Of a stretch of DNA of 64,000 nucleotides, positions 17,539-26,607 are shown one piece after another. Each line of letters begins with the position of its first letter. The first letter of the stretch is position 1. The stretch is taken from NCBI RefSeq assembly GCF_014279875.1, contig NZ_CP047952.1, positions 310,001 through 374,000 on the forward strand. The letters run 5' to 3'. The translations under genes were made by a program, and so were the position numbers. The notes below the pieces were generated by a model. That model searched no databases and had not been told where the DNA came from. It saw only the letters and a program-made list of their open reading frames with translations. This stretch comes from Synechococcus sp. MEDNS5 (lineage in GTDB: Bacteria; Cyanobacteriota; Cyanobacteriia; PCC-6307; Cyanobiaceae).

Positions 17539-18351
17539 GTGAGGTCAGATCGCCGATGCTGCCCCCTGAGAATCGCTTCTCTGTTCTGGCTTCGGGATCT
17601 AGCCGGTGCCTGGATTTTCTATTCCGTTCTGCCCGCCTGGCCCTGGCCTTCGCCACGGTTTGAGCGCATTGCCCGCTTTGCTCCCTGGATCGGCCTGGTG
17701 ATCGGTGGCCTTCAGGCGTTGCTCTGGGTCCTGCTCAGTGCCATGAGCTGGTCGGCTGAGAGCTGTGCCTTGATGGTCATCGCCCTGGCAGCCTGGCTCA
17801 CGGGTGGATTGCATGTCGACGGCCTGATGGACACGGCCGACGGTCTGGCTGCAGGGCAAGAGCGCTGCCTTGAAGCCATGGACGACAGTCGTGTCGGAGC
17901 TAGCGGTGTTCTGGCTCTGCTGCTTGTTGTGCTTCTGCAAGCAGGGGCCTTGATCAGGCTGGGGCCATGGGCCCCGATCGCGCTGGTGATGGCTGCTGTG
18001 ATTGGCAGGATTGCTCCTCTCGGCGCAATGGCATGGTTTCCTTACCTCCGCCAGGGCGGGACTGCGGCCTTTCATCGCCGGCACTGGCGTGGGGCCCAGG
18101 ACTGGGTGCCGGCCATGATCCTGATCGTGTTGCTCCTCTGCGGCGCGGCCTTGTGGGGGGGCGGTCTCGTTCAGTACTTGGCTCTGGTCTCAGTGGTGGG
18201 CCTGGGAGCTGCTTGGCGGGTTGTGGAGTGTCTCGGGAAGCGCCTGGGTGGTCACACCGGAGACACCTACGGAGCCTGTCTGATGTGGGGAGAGACCTTC
18301 ACTCTGCTGAGTTCAGCGCTGCTCTTTCCTGCGTGGTTGGCGGCAGGCTGA
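17539..18351 (+). CDS. cobS: Adenosylcobinamide-GDP ribazoletransferase (cobalamin synthase)
   Basis: 270 aa from the GTG at 17539. Integral membrane enzyme of the last steps of cobalamin (pseudocobalamin in these organisms) synthesis, joining the lower-ligand ribazole to adenosylcobinamide-GDP. Motifs: LTGGLHVDGLMDTADGL (metal-binding D-x-x-D-T-x-D), DDSRVGASGVLAL, and GHTGDTYGA. About six or seven hydrophobic segments. Its 3' end overlaps the histidine kinase gene on the other strand by 53 nt. Confidence 0.92.
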   Translation: MRSDRRCCPLRIASLFWLRDLAGAWIFYSVLPAWPWPSPRFERIARFAPWIGLVIGGLQALLWVLLSAMSWSAESCALMVIALAAWLTGGLHVDGLMDTADGLAAGQERCLEAMDDSRVGASGVLALLLVVLLQAGALIRLGPWAPIALVMAAVIGRIAPLGAMAWFPYLRQGGTAAFHRRHWRGAQDWVPAMILIVLLLCGAALWGGGLVQYLALVSVVGLGAAWRVVECLGKRLGGHTGDTYGACLMWGETFTLLSSALLFPAWLAAG

Positions 18352-19444
18352 GCAGGAAGGCATTGCCCTGATTCGGCAGACAGGGATCCAGTTCCGCCGG
18401 TGATCGCAGGAGTTCGAGCTGTCCTCCCCGTTGCCGGGCAAGCGTCTGTGCCAGGGCGAGACCGAGCCCTGATCCTGCTCGCTCGCTGCTGGTGCTCCCG
18501 CGGACCCCTTTCAGAAAAATCCGATCTCGCTCGTTCTCGGGAATGGGCGGGCCCGCATCCCAAACGCACACCCCATGGTCATGCAAGTGCAGGCCCAGGT
18601 CACAGCCATTGGGGCTGTAACGAAAGGCGTTCTCCAGCAGGTTGGCCACGATCTCAGCGGCCACGGCATCGGCGGCCGGACGTTGTCTCTGCGTCCAGCT
18701 CGGCCATCGCTCCGGTGCTCGCCATAGCCGTCCCTGCAGCGCGGCCGTAGCAGCGGCGCGTTCCACGAGTGGGCTCAACAGGTCGGCGATCGTGAGATCG
18801 GGTGCGTCAGCAGGCACAGGTGGTAGCAGCAGTGGGGTGGCGTTCTCCGGCTCAAGCCGCAGGTCCTCCCGGCCGATCCCTTCGAGAGAGCTGACATAGC
18901 GATCGAGTTGCGCCTGTTCGCGGATCAGGTTCTCCACCAGTGGTCGTTGCTGGTCATCGGGACCCAGGCGCCGCAGCAACAGCTGGGCGTAGGTCCTCAG
19001 GGCTGTGAGCGGATTGCGCAGCTGGTGCACCATCAGCGAAAGCTGCTGACGCTGAACATCCAGCCGGCCATTCAGCCGGTCTTGCTCGAGTTCCAGTCCG
19101 CGAATGCAGGCCAGGGTTTCGGCGCAGGTCTGCAGGCGGTCGTCATGGGCTGTGGTTGGCCCGGCTCCTTCGTGCCGTTCAGCCCGCAGCACGCCGAGGA
19201 GCATGGATTGATGCCGCAGGGGGTACCAGCGTCGTTCCGGTGCTGCGCTGCGCAGGCTTGGATCCTGGGCGATCGAGTCAGGAAGGGCGACTTCCTGGGG
19301 GGACTGGGCGATCAGGGTGAGGCTCGGTGTGGCTCCTTCCTGCCGTTCTGTGAGGTAGAGGGCCAGGCGTTCGGCGGCTCCGTCGCTGGTCAGGGCGTTG
19401 AGATGTTGCTGCGCCAGAGCCAGAAACCGATCAGAAAGATGCAT
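18299..19444 (-). CDS. Soluble sensor histidine kinase (possibly Hik2/chloroplast sensor kinase type)
   Basis: 381 aa, no membrane segment. Residues 1-120 resemble a GAF-like sensor region. H-box MVHQLRNPLTALRTYAQLL with phospho-acceptor H140; N-box VANLLENAFRYSP; G1 box VWDAGPPIPENERDRIF; G2 box GSGLGLALAQTL. The H-box wording and GAF-plus-kinase layout recall Hik2/CSK, the kinase conserved between cyanobacteria and chloroplasts and linked to redox sensing; that subtype call is tentative. No response regulator gene is adjacent. Overlaps cobS tail to tail. Confidence 0.85.
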   Translation of the reverse strand: MHLSDRFLALAQQHLNALTSDGAAERLALYLTERQEGATPSLTLIAQSPQEVALPDSIAQDPSLRSAAPERRWYPLRHQSMLLGVLRAERHEGAGPTTAHDDRLQTCAETLACIRGLELEQDRLNGRLDVQRQQLSLMVHQLRNPLTALRTYAQLLLRRLGPDDQQRPLVENLIREQAQLDRYVSSLEGIGREDLRLEPENATPLLLPPVPADAPDLTIADLLSPLVERAAATAALQGRLWRAPERWPSWTQRQRPAADAVAAEIVANLLENAFRYSPNGCDLGLHLHDHGVCVWDAGPPIPENERDRIFLKGVRGSTSSERAGSGLGLALAQTLARQRGGQLELLRSPAELDPCLPNQGNAFLLSLPPTTQERAALNSAE

Positions 19445-19828
19445 CAGCCGGGCGGTGTTCGGAAACTGTCAAAGAGGCGACAGACGCCACTCGCTTGCTA
19501 ATTCAGAAAAAAGTCTTAAGATCAGATGAACGACCAAAAGCCCATCCTTGTGAAGGTTGGGTTCTGTCGATTGTTGGATCAAGGTTGCGCTTTACGCACG
19601 ACCAAGGTTACAGCAGAGGTTGATGAATCTTCTGTTGTCGTCAGCAGCCTTGTTGACGAGTGCAACGGTGCGTCTCCATTCACGGAAGCGGTTCGCCAGC
19701 TCATTCGTGTTTTGGAGCGCTGAATTCTGGATGCTTGTGATGAGCGTCCTGCGGTATGCGCTGAATTCACGGCTCTTCCCGCTTGTCCATTGTTTTTTCC
19801 TTTCTCCCGCTAAGGGTCGACCACAACC
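19445..19828. other. Longest gene-free gap in the window (384 nt), leader region of the DUF3155 gene
   Basis: Lies between the divergent histidine kinase and DUF3155 genes and should hold both promoters. It holds an 11-nt direct repeat, GCGCTGAATTC, at 19717-19727 and 19758-19768. A 65-codon frame (19526-19723, plus) is open but has no recognisable family and I do not call it a gene. The gap has lower GC than its surroundings. A small RNA or a long 5' leader is possible but nothing in it identifies one. Confidence 0.5.
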
Positions 19829-20197
19829 ATGTCTAAGAAGCGCAAGCGGATCAGCCGCCGCCGTCTCGCCGGCCAACGGGTTCTCGCCCATGTACCGACG
19901 TTTCATCTCGAAACCGGCGAGCACAAGCCCGTCACTGCAGCCCGCCGCTTCATCGCGGAGGGCGGACTGGTGCCTCCTGCCCTTCTGAACGTCCGGCGCA
20001 ACGAGCACACCACGGACCGTTTCTTCTGGGGAGAAAAAGGTCTGTTTAGCGCGCAGTACGCCGAAGAAAATCATTTTCTCTTCCCTTCCTTGCGATTGAT
20101 TGTCGACAACGTCGGCGAAGAGGTGATCTTCGAGGGCCTCGAGCTTGCCTCCGACGACTGGGAGGAGATGGAGGAATACGAATACGCGTTCGTTTGA
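19829..20197 (+). CDS. DUF3155 domain-containing protein
   Basis: 122 aa. Very basic N-terminus (SKKRKRISRRRL), then KPVTAARRFIAEGG and the strongly conserved block RRNEHTTDRFFWGEKGLFSAQ-YAEENHFLFPS, typical of cyanobacterial DUF3155 (PF11352). Acidic C-terminus (DDWEEMEEYEYAFV). Function unknown; the basic head could bind nucleic acid, but this is not shown. Preceded by a long untranslated region. Confidence 0.88.
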   Translation: MSKKRKRISRRRLAGQRVLAHVPTFHLETGEHKPVTAARRFIAEGGLVPPALLNVRRNEHTTDRFFWGEKGLFSAQYAEENHFLFPSLRLIVDNVGEEVIFEGLELASDDWEEMEEYEYAFV

Positions 20198-20206
20198 GCC
20201 GACTGT

Positions 20207-20830
20207 CTAAGGCGCCTGGCTGATTGGCTTCAGCCAGGACTGCAGGGCCTGAACCATCAGAGGCTGAGTGGTCTCGGGGATGGTGTGCCCTCCTGAAAAA
20301 GTGATCAGCTGGCATGTCTCACTCTCGCCGCCCAGCTGTTCGGCCAATTCTGTTTGCGCTTCGACGGGAACGACGTCGTCATCCCGGCCGTGGATGAGCA
20401 CGACCGGGGGCCGTTCTGTTCGCGGTTGCCAATGGGGGTGGGGATAGGCGCTGCAGGCGATGATCCCTGCCAAAGGGAGTTGACATCCCACATCCAGGGC
20501 CATGGCGCCCCCCTGAGAGAAACCCAGCAATACCGTTCTTGAAAGCGGAATCTGCTGTTGATCGATTGCCTCGAGGCGCTCTTTTAACTGGTTCACAGCT
20601 TGGGGAACGTCGGCCCATTGCGCTGGAAATAACCCGTACCACTGACGCCCAAAGCCTGCCGGGTGAGGCAACGGTGCGTTCAAGGCCAAGCACTCCAAGG
20701 CCAACCCAGAACCTCTGGCGAGGGATTCGCCCAAGGGCATCAGATCACTGGCATCGGCCCCCCAGCCGTGCAGAAGCACCAGACGTATCTGGGGGTGTTC
20801 CTCGCTGCAATGGATCAGGAGGTCGTCCAT
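20207..20830 (-). CDS. Alpha/beta-hydrolase, phospholipase/carboxylesterase family
   Basis: 207 aa from ATG 20830, where the fold begins (LVLLHGWGADASDL, oxyanion-hole HGxG). Catalytic triad readable: nucleophile serine in LLGFSQGGAMAL, aspartate in IHGRDDDVVP, histidine in SGGHTIP. Matches PF02230, small cytosolic esterases active on acyl esters or lysophospholipids; true substrate unknown. The long upstream extension to 20941 is rejected because it overlaps the divergent purH start. Confidence 0.88.
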   Translation of the reverse strand: MDDLLIHCSEEHPQIRLVLLHGWGADASDLMPLGESLARGSGLALECLALNAPLPHPAGFGRQWYGLFPAQWADVPQAVNQLKERLEAIDQQQIPLSRTVLLGFSQGGAMALDVGCQLPLAGIIACSAYPHPHWQPRTERPPVVLIHGRDDDVVPVEAQTELAEQLGGESETCQLITFSGGHTIPETTQPLMVQALQSWLKPISQAP

Positions 20831-20889
20831 AAAGCTCTTGACCGACTGCTGCGTAGGTTGGCGAAAGGTGTCTCCTCTGTCCTGCTGCC

Positions 20890-22476
20890 ATGGCCCCCAC
20901 AGCGCTGCTGAGTGTGTCTGACAAGAGTGGTCTGGTGCCACTGGCCAAGACCCTGCTTGAGCGTCACGGGTACCAGCTTCTTTCCAGTGGCGGTACGGCC
21001 AAGGTGTTGCAGGAGGCCGGTCTACCGGTCACGCCTGTGGCCGATCACACCGGTGCCCCGGAGATCCTGGGTGGTCGTGTGAAGACGCTCCATCCCCGCA
21101 TTCATGGCGGAATCCTGGCTCGTCGCGGTGATCCAGAGCATGAAGCGGATCTGCAGGCTCAGCAGATCACGCCGATTGATGTGGTGGTGGTCAATCTTTA
21201 TCCCTTCCGAGAGACCGTCGCCGATCCCGCTGTGAGCTGGGAGCGGGCGATCGAGAACATCGACATTGGAGGGCCCACGATGGTGCGCTCCGCAGCCAAG
21301 AACCATGAACACGTGGCTGTGCTGACCGATCCAGACCAATACGACCGCTTTCTCCAGGACCTGGCTGAATCGGGGGGGACCGTGAGTTCTGCGCTGCGGC
21401 GGCGGCTGGCCCTGGAGGCCTTTGCTCACACCGCGGCTTACGACGCTGCGATTACGCGCTGGATGCAGAGCAGGCCAGAGTTGCAGCCTGCCGACGACCC
21501 ATCAGCATCTCCACTCCCTTGGCTGGAAGCCCTGCCCCTGCGCCAGCGGCTGCGTTACGGCGAGAACCCTCACCAAAGCGCAGCCTGGTACAGCACACCC
21601 AAGGCTGGGTGGGGAGGCGCCATTCAGTTGCAGGGGAAGGAGCTGAGCACCAATAACCTTCTCGATCTCGAAGCAGCGCTCGCCACGGTGCGGGAGTTCG
21701 GCTATGGCCAGAGTGGGAGCCACCCGGCTGTGCGGCCGGCGGCTGTTGTGGTGAAACACACCAACCCCTGCGGTGTGGCGGTCGCCGATCGAGAAGCGGC
21801 CGCCCTGACCCGAGCCCTGGACGGCGATCGTGTCAGCGCCTTCGGGGGCATTGTGGCGGTCAACGGTCGCGTGGATGCCCCCGCTGCCCGTGAACTCACC
21901 AGTCTTTTCCTGGAGTGTGTGGTGGCGCCGGAGTATGCGCCCGAGGCCCGGGAGATTCTCGCGTCGAAGGGCAATCTCAGAGTGTTGGAGCTCCCATCCA
22001 CTGCGATCGATGCTGCCGGGCATGACCATCTGCGCAGCATTTTGGGTGGTCTGCTCGTCCAGGATCTGGATGACCATCCGGTTGCAATGGATGCGTGGAC
22101 CGTGGCCACTGAGCGGGCTCCCAGTCAGGCTGAGAGCGATGACCTGTGCTTTGCCTGGCAGTTGGTCCGTCATGTCCGCTCCAATGCCATCGTCGTGGCC
22201 AAAGAGGGTCAGAGCCTCGGAATCGGTGCGGGGCAGATGAACCGGGTGGGGTCAGCCCGGATTGCCCTCGAGGCGGCAGGGGATCGAGCTCGCGGCGCCG
22301 TCCTCGCCAGTGATGGCTTCTTCCCATTCGATGACACGGTGCGATTGGCGGCGCAGCACGGCATCACGGCTGTGATTCATCCGGGAGGCAGCAAGCGTGA
22401 CGAGGATTCCATCAAGGCATGTGATGAACTCGGGCTGGCGATGCTGCTCACGGGGCGGCGGCACTTCCTGCATTGA
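20890..22476 (+). CDS. purH: Bifunctional AICAR transformylase/IMP cyclohydrolase
   Basis: 528 aa, full length. Catalyses the last two steps of IMP synthesis. N-terminal cyclohydrolase (MGS-like) domain: [41 protein letters not shown]-terminal transformylase: [25 protein letters not shown] with the catalytic K-H pair, [10 protein letters not shown], and [12 protein letters not shown] plus [11 protein letters not shown]. Divergent from the esterase gene, 59 nt between starts. Confidence 0.97.
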   Translation: MAPTALLSVSDKSGLVPLAKTLLERHGYQLLSSGGTAKVLQEAGLPVTPVADHTGAPEILGGRVKTLHPRIHGGILARRGDPEHEADLQAQQITPIDVVVVNLYPFRETVADPAVSWERAIENIDIGGPTMVRSAAKNHEHVAVLTDPDQYDRFLQDLAESGGTVSSALRRRLALEAFAHTAAYDAAITRWMQSRPELQPADDPSASPLPWLEALPLRQRLRYGENPHQSAAWYSTPKAGWGGAIQLQGKELSTNNLLDLEAALATVREFGYGQSGSHPAVRPAAVVVKHTNPCGVAVADREAAALTRALDGDRVSAFGGIVAVNGRVDAPAARELTSLFLECVVAPEYAPEAREILASKGNLRVLELPSTAIDAAGHDHLRSILGGLLVQDLDDHPVAMDAWTVATERAPSQAESDDLCFAWQLVRHVRSNAIVVAKEGQSLGIGAGQMNRVGSARIALEAAGDRARGAVLASDGFFPFDDTVRLAAQHGITAVIHPGGSKRDEDSIKACDELGLAMLLTGRRHFLH

Positions 22477-22545
22477 GTTCGTGGGTGTCGCTTCTGATGA
22501 CCTCGGAGTCCTAGCCTCGCGAAAGCTCCCACGCGATGACTTGTG

Positions 22546-23007
22546 ATGACGCTTGCCGCGCTGCCTTTCGCCCTGAGTTTCGTTCACCCACTGATGATGT
22601 GGGTGCTGCTTTTGGCGTCTGCCTATGCGATGTATCTGGGGATTAAAGCCAAGAAGACCCGCACGGGAACGCCTGAACAGCGCAAGGCTTTGATCCCTGG
22701 AAAGTTCGCTCAGCGTCATTTCCGCTGGGGTGGGCTGCTGCTAGGGCTGATCGTTCTCGGCAGCATCGGTGGCATGGCGGTCACCTATCTGAACAACGAC
22801 AAGCTGTTCATGGGCCCTCACCTCCTGGCCGGACTGGCCATGACGGCCATGATCGCGGTGGCGGCGTCCCTGTCACCGTTCATGCAGCAAGGCAATGTGA
22901 TCGCCCGCAAGGCCCATGTCGGTCTCAATATGGGGATGATGACCCTCTTCCTCTGGCAGGCGGTCAGTGGAATGGAAATCGTCAACAAGATCTGGTCGAG
23001 TCGCTGA
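22546..23007 (+). CDS. DUF4079 domain-containing membrane protein
   Basis: 153 aa. Four predicted membrane helices (residues about 3-22, 57-77, 85-105, 120-140), with FVHPLMMWVLL at the N-terminus and a basic loop KAKKTRTG after the first helix. Matches the cyanobacterial/plant DUF4079 family (PF13301). The histidines HP, GPHLLAG and KAHVGLNMG could be cofactor ligands as in cytochrome-b561-like four-helix proteins, but this is speculation. Follows purH by 69 nt; convergent with DUF1997. Confidence 0.82.
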   Translation: MTLAALPFALSFVHPLMMWVLLLASAYAMYLGIKAKKTRTGTPEQRKALIPGKFAQRHFRWGGLLLGLIVLGSIGGMAVTYLNNDKLFMGPHLLAGLAMTAMIAVAASLSPFMQQGNVIARKAHVGLNMGMMTLFLWQAVSGMEIVNKIWSSR

Positions 23008-23022
23008 CGGCTCGCGAGGCGA

Positions 23023-23586
23023 TTAGAAGGTGGCCCGTCGTCGTGGCGGGCAGGCAAGCCCATGGCTTCCATGGAAGTCTTCCTGCACTTTCCAGGTGAG
23101 CCGCCGTGAAATCTGCCTCACGATCTGACGCAGCAGTCGATCACCGCTGGATTGCACCAGGCCATCGGGGAGCATGGTGATCACTTTCGGAAGTGAGATC
23201 CAGATGCTGAGATCCAGCTCCCAGCGCACGCAGGTCGCAGGAAGGCCCCGGTCAACGTCGTTGATCAGGGTGAGACCAGCCTGAAAATCAACGTCGTAGA
23301 GCGCGGCCAATGCGGGATCCACCGCTGGCAGCGTCACCGTTTCAATGGCATAGCTGCCCTCATGGCCAGGCAGCAGGCGCAAGGCGATGGTTGGCTCCAC
23401 CTCGAAGCCGAAATTCCCGAACCGCCCAAGGGTCATGACATAAGCCTGGGCGTCAAGAGCCTGTGCCTCCATCGGTGCGGCGCAACGGCGGAACCAATCG
23501 TCGTGTCGATCGAGATAGCTGGCTACCACAGCTGAACTGGCGCGCATCTCCATGCAGTCACTGAAGTGGCTGCGATAACAGCGCAC
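23023..23586 (-). CDS. DUF1997 family protein
   Basis: 187 aa from the GTG at 23586; a TTG at 23691 would add 35 residues that look non-conserved, so the start is uncertain. Contains FRRCAAPMEAQALDAQAYV, GRFGNFGFEVEPTIALRL and VRWELDLSIWISLPKV, features of the plant/cyanobacterial DUF1997 family (PF09366), a START/SRPBCC-like lipid-binding fold candidate. Function not known. Sits between DUF4079 (convergent) and ispH (upstream, same strand). Confidence 0.7.
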   Translation of the reverse strand: MRCYRSHFSDCMEMRASSAVVASYLDRHDDWFRRCAAPMEAQALDAQAYVMTLGRFGNFGFEVEPTIALRLLPGHEGSYAIETVTLPAVDPALAALYDVDFQAGLTLINDVDRGLPATCVRWELDLSIWISLPKVITMLPDGLVQSSGDRLLRQIVRQISRRLTWKVQEDFHGSHGLACPPRRRATF

Positions 23587-23709
23587 CTGTGGATCCTTGC
23601 CATGGCAGGTGCGGAGGGAATCGGCTGGTGGTCTCGACAAGAGCAGCACGGATGAGCGTCCCTGGCAGGGGTGATCCCCAAGATGAACCAATGTAAAGCG
23701 AGCTGGTCT

Positions 23710-24909
23710 TCAGTTCCTCTCGCTGAGACTGATTAATTGCTGGATCACGTGTTCCACAACACGATCCGGGGTCGAGGCGCCGGATGTGATGCCCACCGAG
23801 ACGGATCCTCCCGGCAGGAAGTTCTGTTCGCGGATGAGCTCTTGGCCGAGAGGTTTGTGTTCGATGCTGTTATCGGCACTGATGCGCTCTGGTGTGTCGA
23901 TATGGAAGGAGCGGATGCCGCGGTTGATGGCGATTTCCTGGAGATGTGTGGTGTTGGAGGAGTTGTAGCCGCCGATCACCACCATCAGGTCGAGGGGTTC
24001 ATCCACAAGGGAAAACATCGCGTCCTGGCGTTCCTGGGTGGCATCGCAGATGGTGTTAAACGCCAGGAAATGCTCATTGAGTTGCATTGGGCCGAATTTG
24101 CTGAGCATGGTGCGTTCAAATAGGCGACCGATCTCTTCGGTTTCCCGTTTGAGCATGGTGGTCTGATTGGCAACGCCGAGTTTTTCAAGATCCTGATCCG
24201 GATCGAAGCCCGGGGAGCATGCTTTGGAAAAGCGAGCCATGAAGCTGCTCCGGTCTCCTTTGCCCAGGATGTAATCCGCGACGATCTGCGCTTCCTCAAG
24301 GTCAAGAACCACGAGGTAGGTTCCAGCGAAGGAGCTGGTGGCCAGGGTCTCCTCATGCTTCACCTTGCCGTGAATGATTGAGGTGAACGTCTGTTTCTTG
24401 TGCTTCTCCACGGTGTTCCAAACCTTGGAGACCCAGGGGCAGGTGGTGTCAACGATGTGGCATCCCCGTTCATTGAGCAGCTGCATCTCCTGAACCGTCG
24501 CGCCAAAAGCGGGAAGAATCACGACATCTCCAGAGGTGACACCGGAGAAGTCCTTCACGCCTTGCTCAACGGGGATGAACTGAACGTTCATCTCACGGAG
24601 GTGGTCGTTGACTGAAGGGTTGTGAATGATCTCATTGGTGATCCACAAGCGCTCACTGGGGTAGTGCTTCCGGGTTTCATAGGCCATGGCAACAGCGCGC
24701 TCCACGCCCCAGCAGAAGCCGAAGTCCTTGGCGAGGCGCACTTGAAGCCGACCATGGTTCAAGCGGTACCCGTTGTCACGAATGGATCCAATCAGGCTGC
24801 TTTGGTAGGCCTGCTCCAGGCTTCCGGCCACCTCTTCAGCACGTCCGAACCCTCGGCGGTTGTAGCGGTCGGAATGGTGCAGGGAGCGCTTGAAGGCGTG
24901 GGTATCCAT
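23710..24909 (-). CDS. ispH: 4-hydroxy-3-methylbut-2-enyl diphosphate reductase
   Basis: 399 aa, the long cyanobacterial/plant form. Last step of the MEP pathway: HMBPP to IPP and DMAPP with a [4Fe-4S] cluster. The three cluster cysteines are in [24 protein letters not shown] and [13 protein letters not shown]; catalytic E in [10 protein letters not shown] context; [14 protein letters not shown] binds diphosphate. In cyanobacteria, ferredoxin supplies electrons. Separated from amt upstream by a terminator. Confidence 0.97.
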   Translation of the reverse strand: MDTHAFKRSLHHSDRYNRRGFGRAEEVAGSLEQAYQSSLIGSIRDNGYRLNHGRLQVRLAKDFGFCWGVERAVAMAYETRKHYPSERLWITNEIIHNPSVNDHLREMNVQFIPVEQGVKDFSGVTSGDVVILPAFGATVQEMQLLNERGCHIVDTTCPWVSKVWNTVEKHKKQTFTSIIHGKVKHEETLATSSFAGTYLVVLDLEEAQIVADYILGKGDRSSFMARFSKACSPGFDPDQDLEKLGVANQTTMLKRETEEIGRLFERTMLSKFGPMQLNEHFLAFNTICDATQERQDAMFSLVDEPLDLMVVIGGYNSSNTTHLQEIAINRGIRSFHIDTPERISADNSIEHKPLGQELIREQNFLPGGSVSVGITSGASTPDRVVEHVIQQLISLSERN

Positions 24910-24988
24910 GGTCGCGACGACGATGCGATGACTCTATGGGCTGCGGGTCAGGCTTGACTCCCCCCTCTCGAGATGGAACGAACCGGTC

Positions 24989-25022
24989 CAAAAAAAAGCC
25001 CCGGCTTCAGGGCCGAGGCTTT
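24989..25022 (-). terminator. Rho-independent terminator of amt
   Basis: On the minus strand AAAGCCTCGGCC - loop - CCGGGGCTTT forms an approximately 10-bp GC-rich stem with one mismatch, followed by eight T. It lies 20 nt after the amt stop and ends transcription before ispH. Confidence 0.88.
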
Positions 25023-25041
25023 GGATCTTTGAAACCGGAAA

Positions 25042-26511
25042 TCAGTTCCCAGAGGAAGCGAAGTCGGGATAGGCCTCCATGCCGTGCTCACCGATGTCAA
25101 GACCCATGGTCTCTTCTTCTTCGCTGACACGAATGCCCCCGAACAGTGCACCGATGATGCTCCAAGCAATCCAGCAGGTCACCAGTGGCCAGATGGCGTA
25201 AGCCGCGCAGCCAACAGCTTGGATGCCGAGCTGGGAGAAGCTTCCACTGTTGAAAAGGCCGATGCCGGTTGCACCATCAACACCCCATAGGCCAACCACC
25301 AGGGTTCCCCAAATACCGCATACGCCATGAACTGAGAAGGCGCCCACAGGATCATCGATACCTGCGTTGTCGAGGGCTGCGACCGAGAACACCACGATGA
25401 TGCCGCCGATCAAACCTGCCACCCAGGAGCCAACCATGGTCATATTTCCGCAACCCGCGGTGATGCTCACCAGGCCGGCAAGGATGCCGTTGATGATCAT
25501 GGTGAGGTCAGGTTTGCCGGAGGTCATGGTGGAAACCACGGTGGCGCCAATGGCTCCACCAGCTGCGGCAAGGGTGGTCGTCACGGCCACGTAAGCAACC
25601 GTTTGGTCCATACCCAGCACAGAGCCGGGGTTGAAGCCATACCAGCCGATCCAGAGGATCAAGGCACCGAGTGTGGCGATCGCCATGTTGTGGCCGGGAA
25701 TGGCTTGAGTTCTGCCATTCACGTACTTGCCGATACGGGGTCCAAGCAGCATGGCGCCAACTAGGCCTGCCCAGGCGCCCACGGAGTGAACGATTGAGGA
25801 ACCGGCAAAGTCGATGAAACCCAATTTAGCGAGCCAGCCATCACCATTCCACTGCCAGGAGCCGGAAATCGGGTAGATGAAAGCGGTAAGGACCAGCGCA
25901 AAGATCACGAATTCACCGAACTTGACCCGTTCAGCAACCAGTCCGGAAACGATGGTTGCAGCAGTTCCTGCGAAAGCAGCCTGAAAGAGGAAATCAACGG
26001 ATGGAACAAGATCTCCATTCGTGACCATCTCAGGCGTCACCGTGGGATCAAAGAACAGACCAAAAGCGCCGCCTTTGCCGTAGTAAAGAATTCCCTCCCA
26101 GAAAGCGCTGCCGTACATCAGCGAGAAGCCGATGAACCAGTAGGCAGTCACCGCAAGGGCGAACACAAAGAGGTTTTTGGCGAGAATGTTGACTGCGTTC
26201 TTCTGGCGACACATCCCGGCTTCCACCATGGCGAAGCCGGCGTTCATAAAGATCACCAGAATGGTGGCGATCAGCAACCAAAGGTTGTTGGCGAGGAACG
26301 CTGCGTTGAGATCGGGGAGTTCAGCAGCGTGGGCCGACAAGTTGAAGAGGCCGAGTCCCAAGAGGGCTACAGGCACACATGCAAGCCACGTGAGCGAGCG
26401 GTTTGTGCGGAAGCCGCGGATGCTTCGTAAAAGGAGCATTGGCCCCTCCAGCAGGCTTGCCTCCTGGAGAGCTTTTCGCCTCCCTGATGGAGAGTTCAAA
26501 GCAGTTGTCAT
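25042..26511 (-). CDS. amt: Ammonium transporter
   Basis: 489 aa including a signal-like hydrophobic N-terminus (around residues 40-65, ending ...NLSAHAAELPDLN), usual for cyanobacterial Amt1. Eleven-helix Amt/Rh channel. Visible motifs: NLWLLIATILVIFMNAGFAMVEAGMCRQ split over the first helix, DFAGSSIVHSVGAWAGLVGA with the first pore histidine, and FSVHGVCGIWGTL with the second. Imports NH4+ or NH3 across the inner membrane. Start ATG 26511 preferred to 26586, which would cover the promoter. A perfect NtcA box lies 83 nt upstream, so nitrogen-limitation induction is expected. Confidence 0.96.
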   Translation of the reverse strand: MTTALNSPSGRRKALQEASLLEGPMLLLRSIRGFRTNRSLTWLACVPVALLGLGLFNLSAHAAELPDLNAAFLANNLWLLIATILVIFMNAGFAMVEAGMCRQKNAVNILAKNLFVFALAVTAYWFIGFSLMYGSAFWEGILYYGKGGAFGLFFDPTVTPEMVTNGDLVPSVDFLFQAAFAGTAATIVSGLVAERVKFGEFVIFALVLTAFIYPISGSWQWNGDGWLAKLGFIDFAGSSIVHSVGAWAGLVGAMLLGPRIGKYVNGRTQAIPGHNMAIATLGALILWIGWYGFNPGSVLGMDQTVAYVAVTTTLAAAGGAIGATVVSTMTSGKPDLTMIINGILAGLVSITAGCGNMTMVGSWVAGLIGGIIVVFSVAALDNAGIDDPVGAFSVHGVCGIWGTLVVGLWGVDGATGIGLFNSGSFSQLGIQAVGCAAYAIWPLVTCWIAWSIIGALFGGIRVSEEEETMGLDIGEHGMEAYPDFASSGN

Positions 26512-26593
26512 GAAAAGAAAGCGGAACTGCAGATCGGACTGTCGTGAAGACCGTCTCGCAGACCTAAGATGTACATCGATGGACACCTGGCAA

Positions 26594-26607
26594 GTAGCAG
26601 TTGTTAC
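26594..26607 (-). promoter_or_regulatory. NtcA-binding box in the amt promoter
   Basis: GTAACAACTGCTAC on the minus strand, an exact GTA-N8-TAC. It is followed after 22 nt by CATCTT, one base off the TAN3T -10 element of NtcA-activated (class II) promoters. The box ends right at the stop codon of sfsA, so the sfsA 3' end doubles as the amt promoter. NtcA itself is encoded at 46315-47049. Confidence 0.8.

Noticed and set aside
19526-19723. 65-codon plus-strand frame in the 384-nt gap
   Set aside because: No ribosome-binding site or family resemblance; composition is unlike neighbouring genes. Left as unannotated.
26511-26586. Longer amt start at 26586
   Set aside because: It would place the NtcA -10 region inside the gene; the ATG at 26511 gives the normal cyanobacterial Amt N-terminus.
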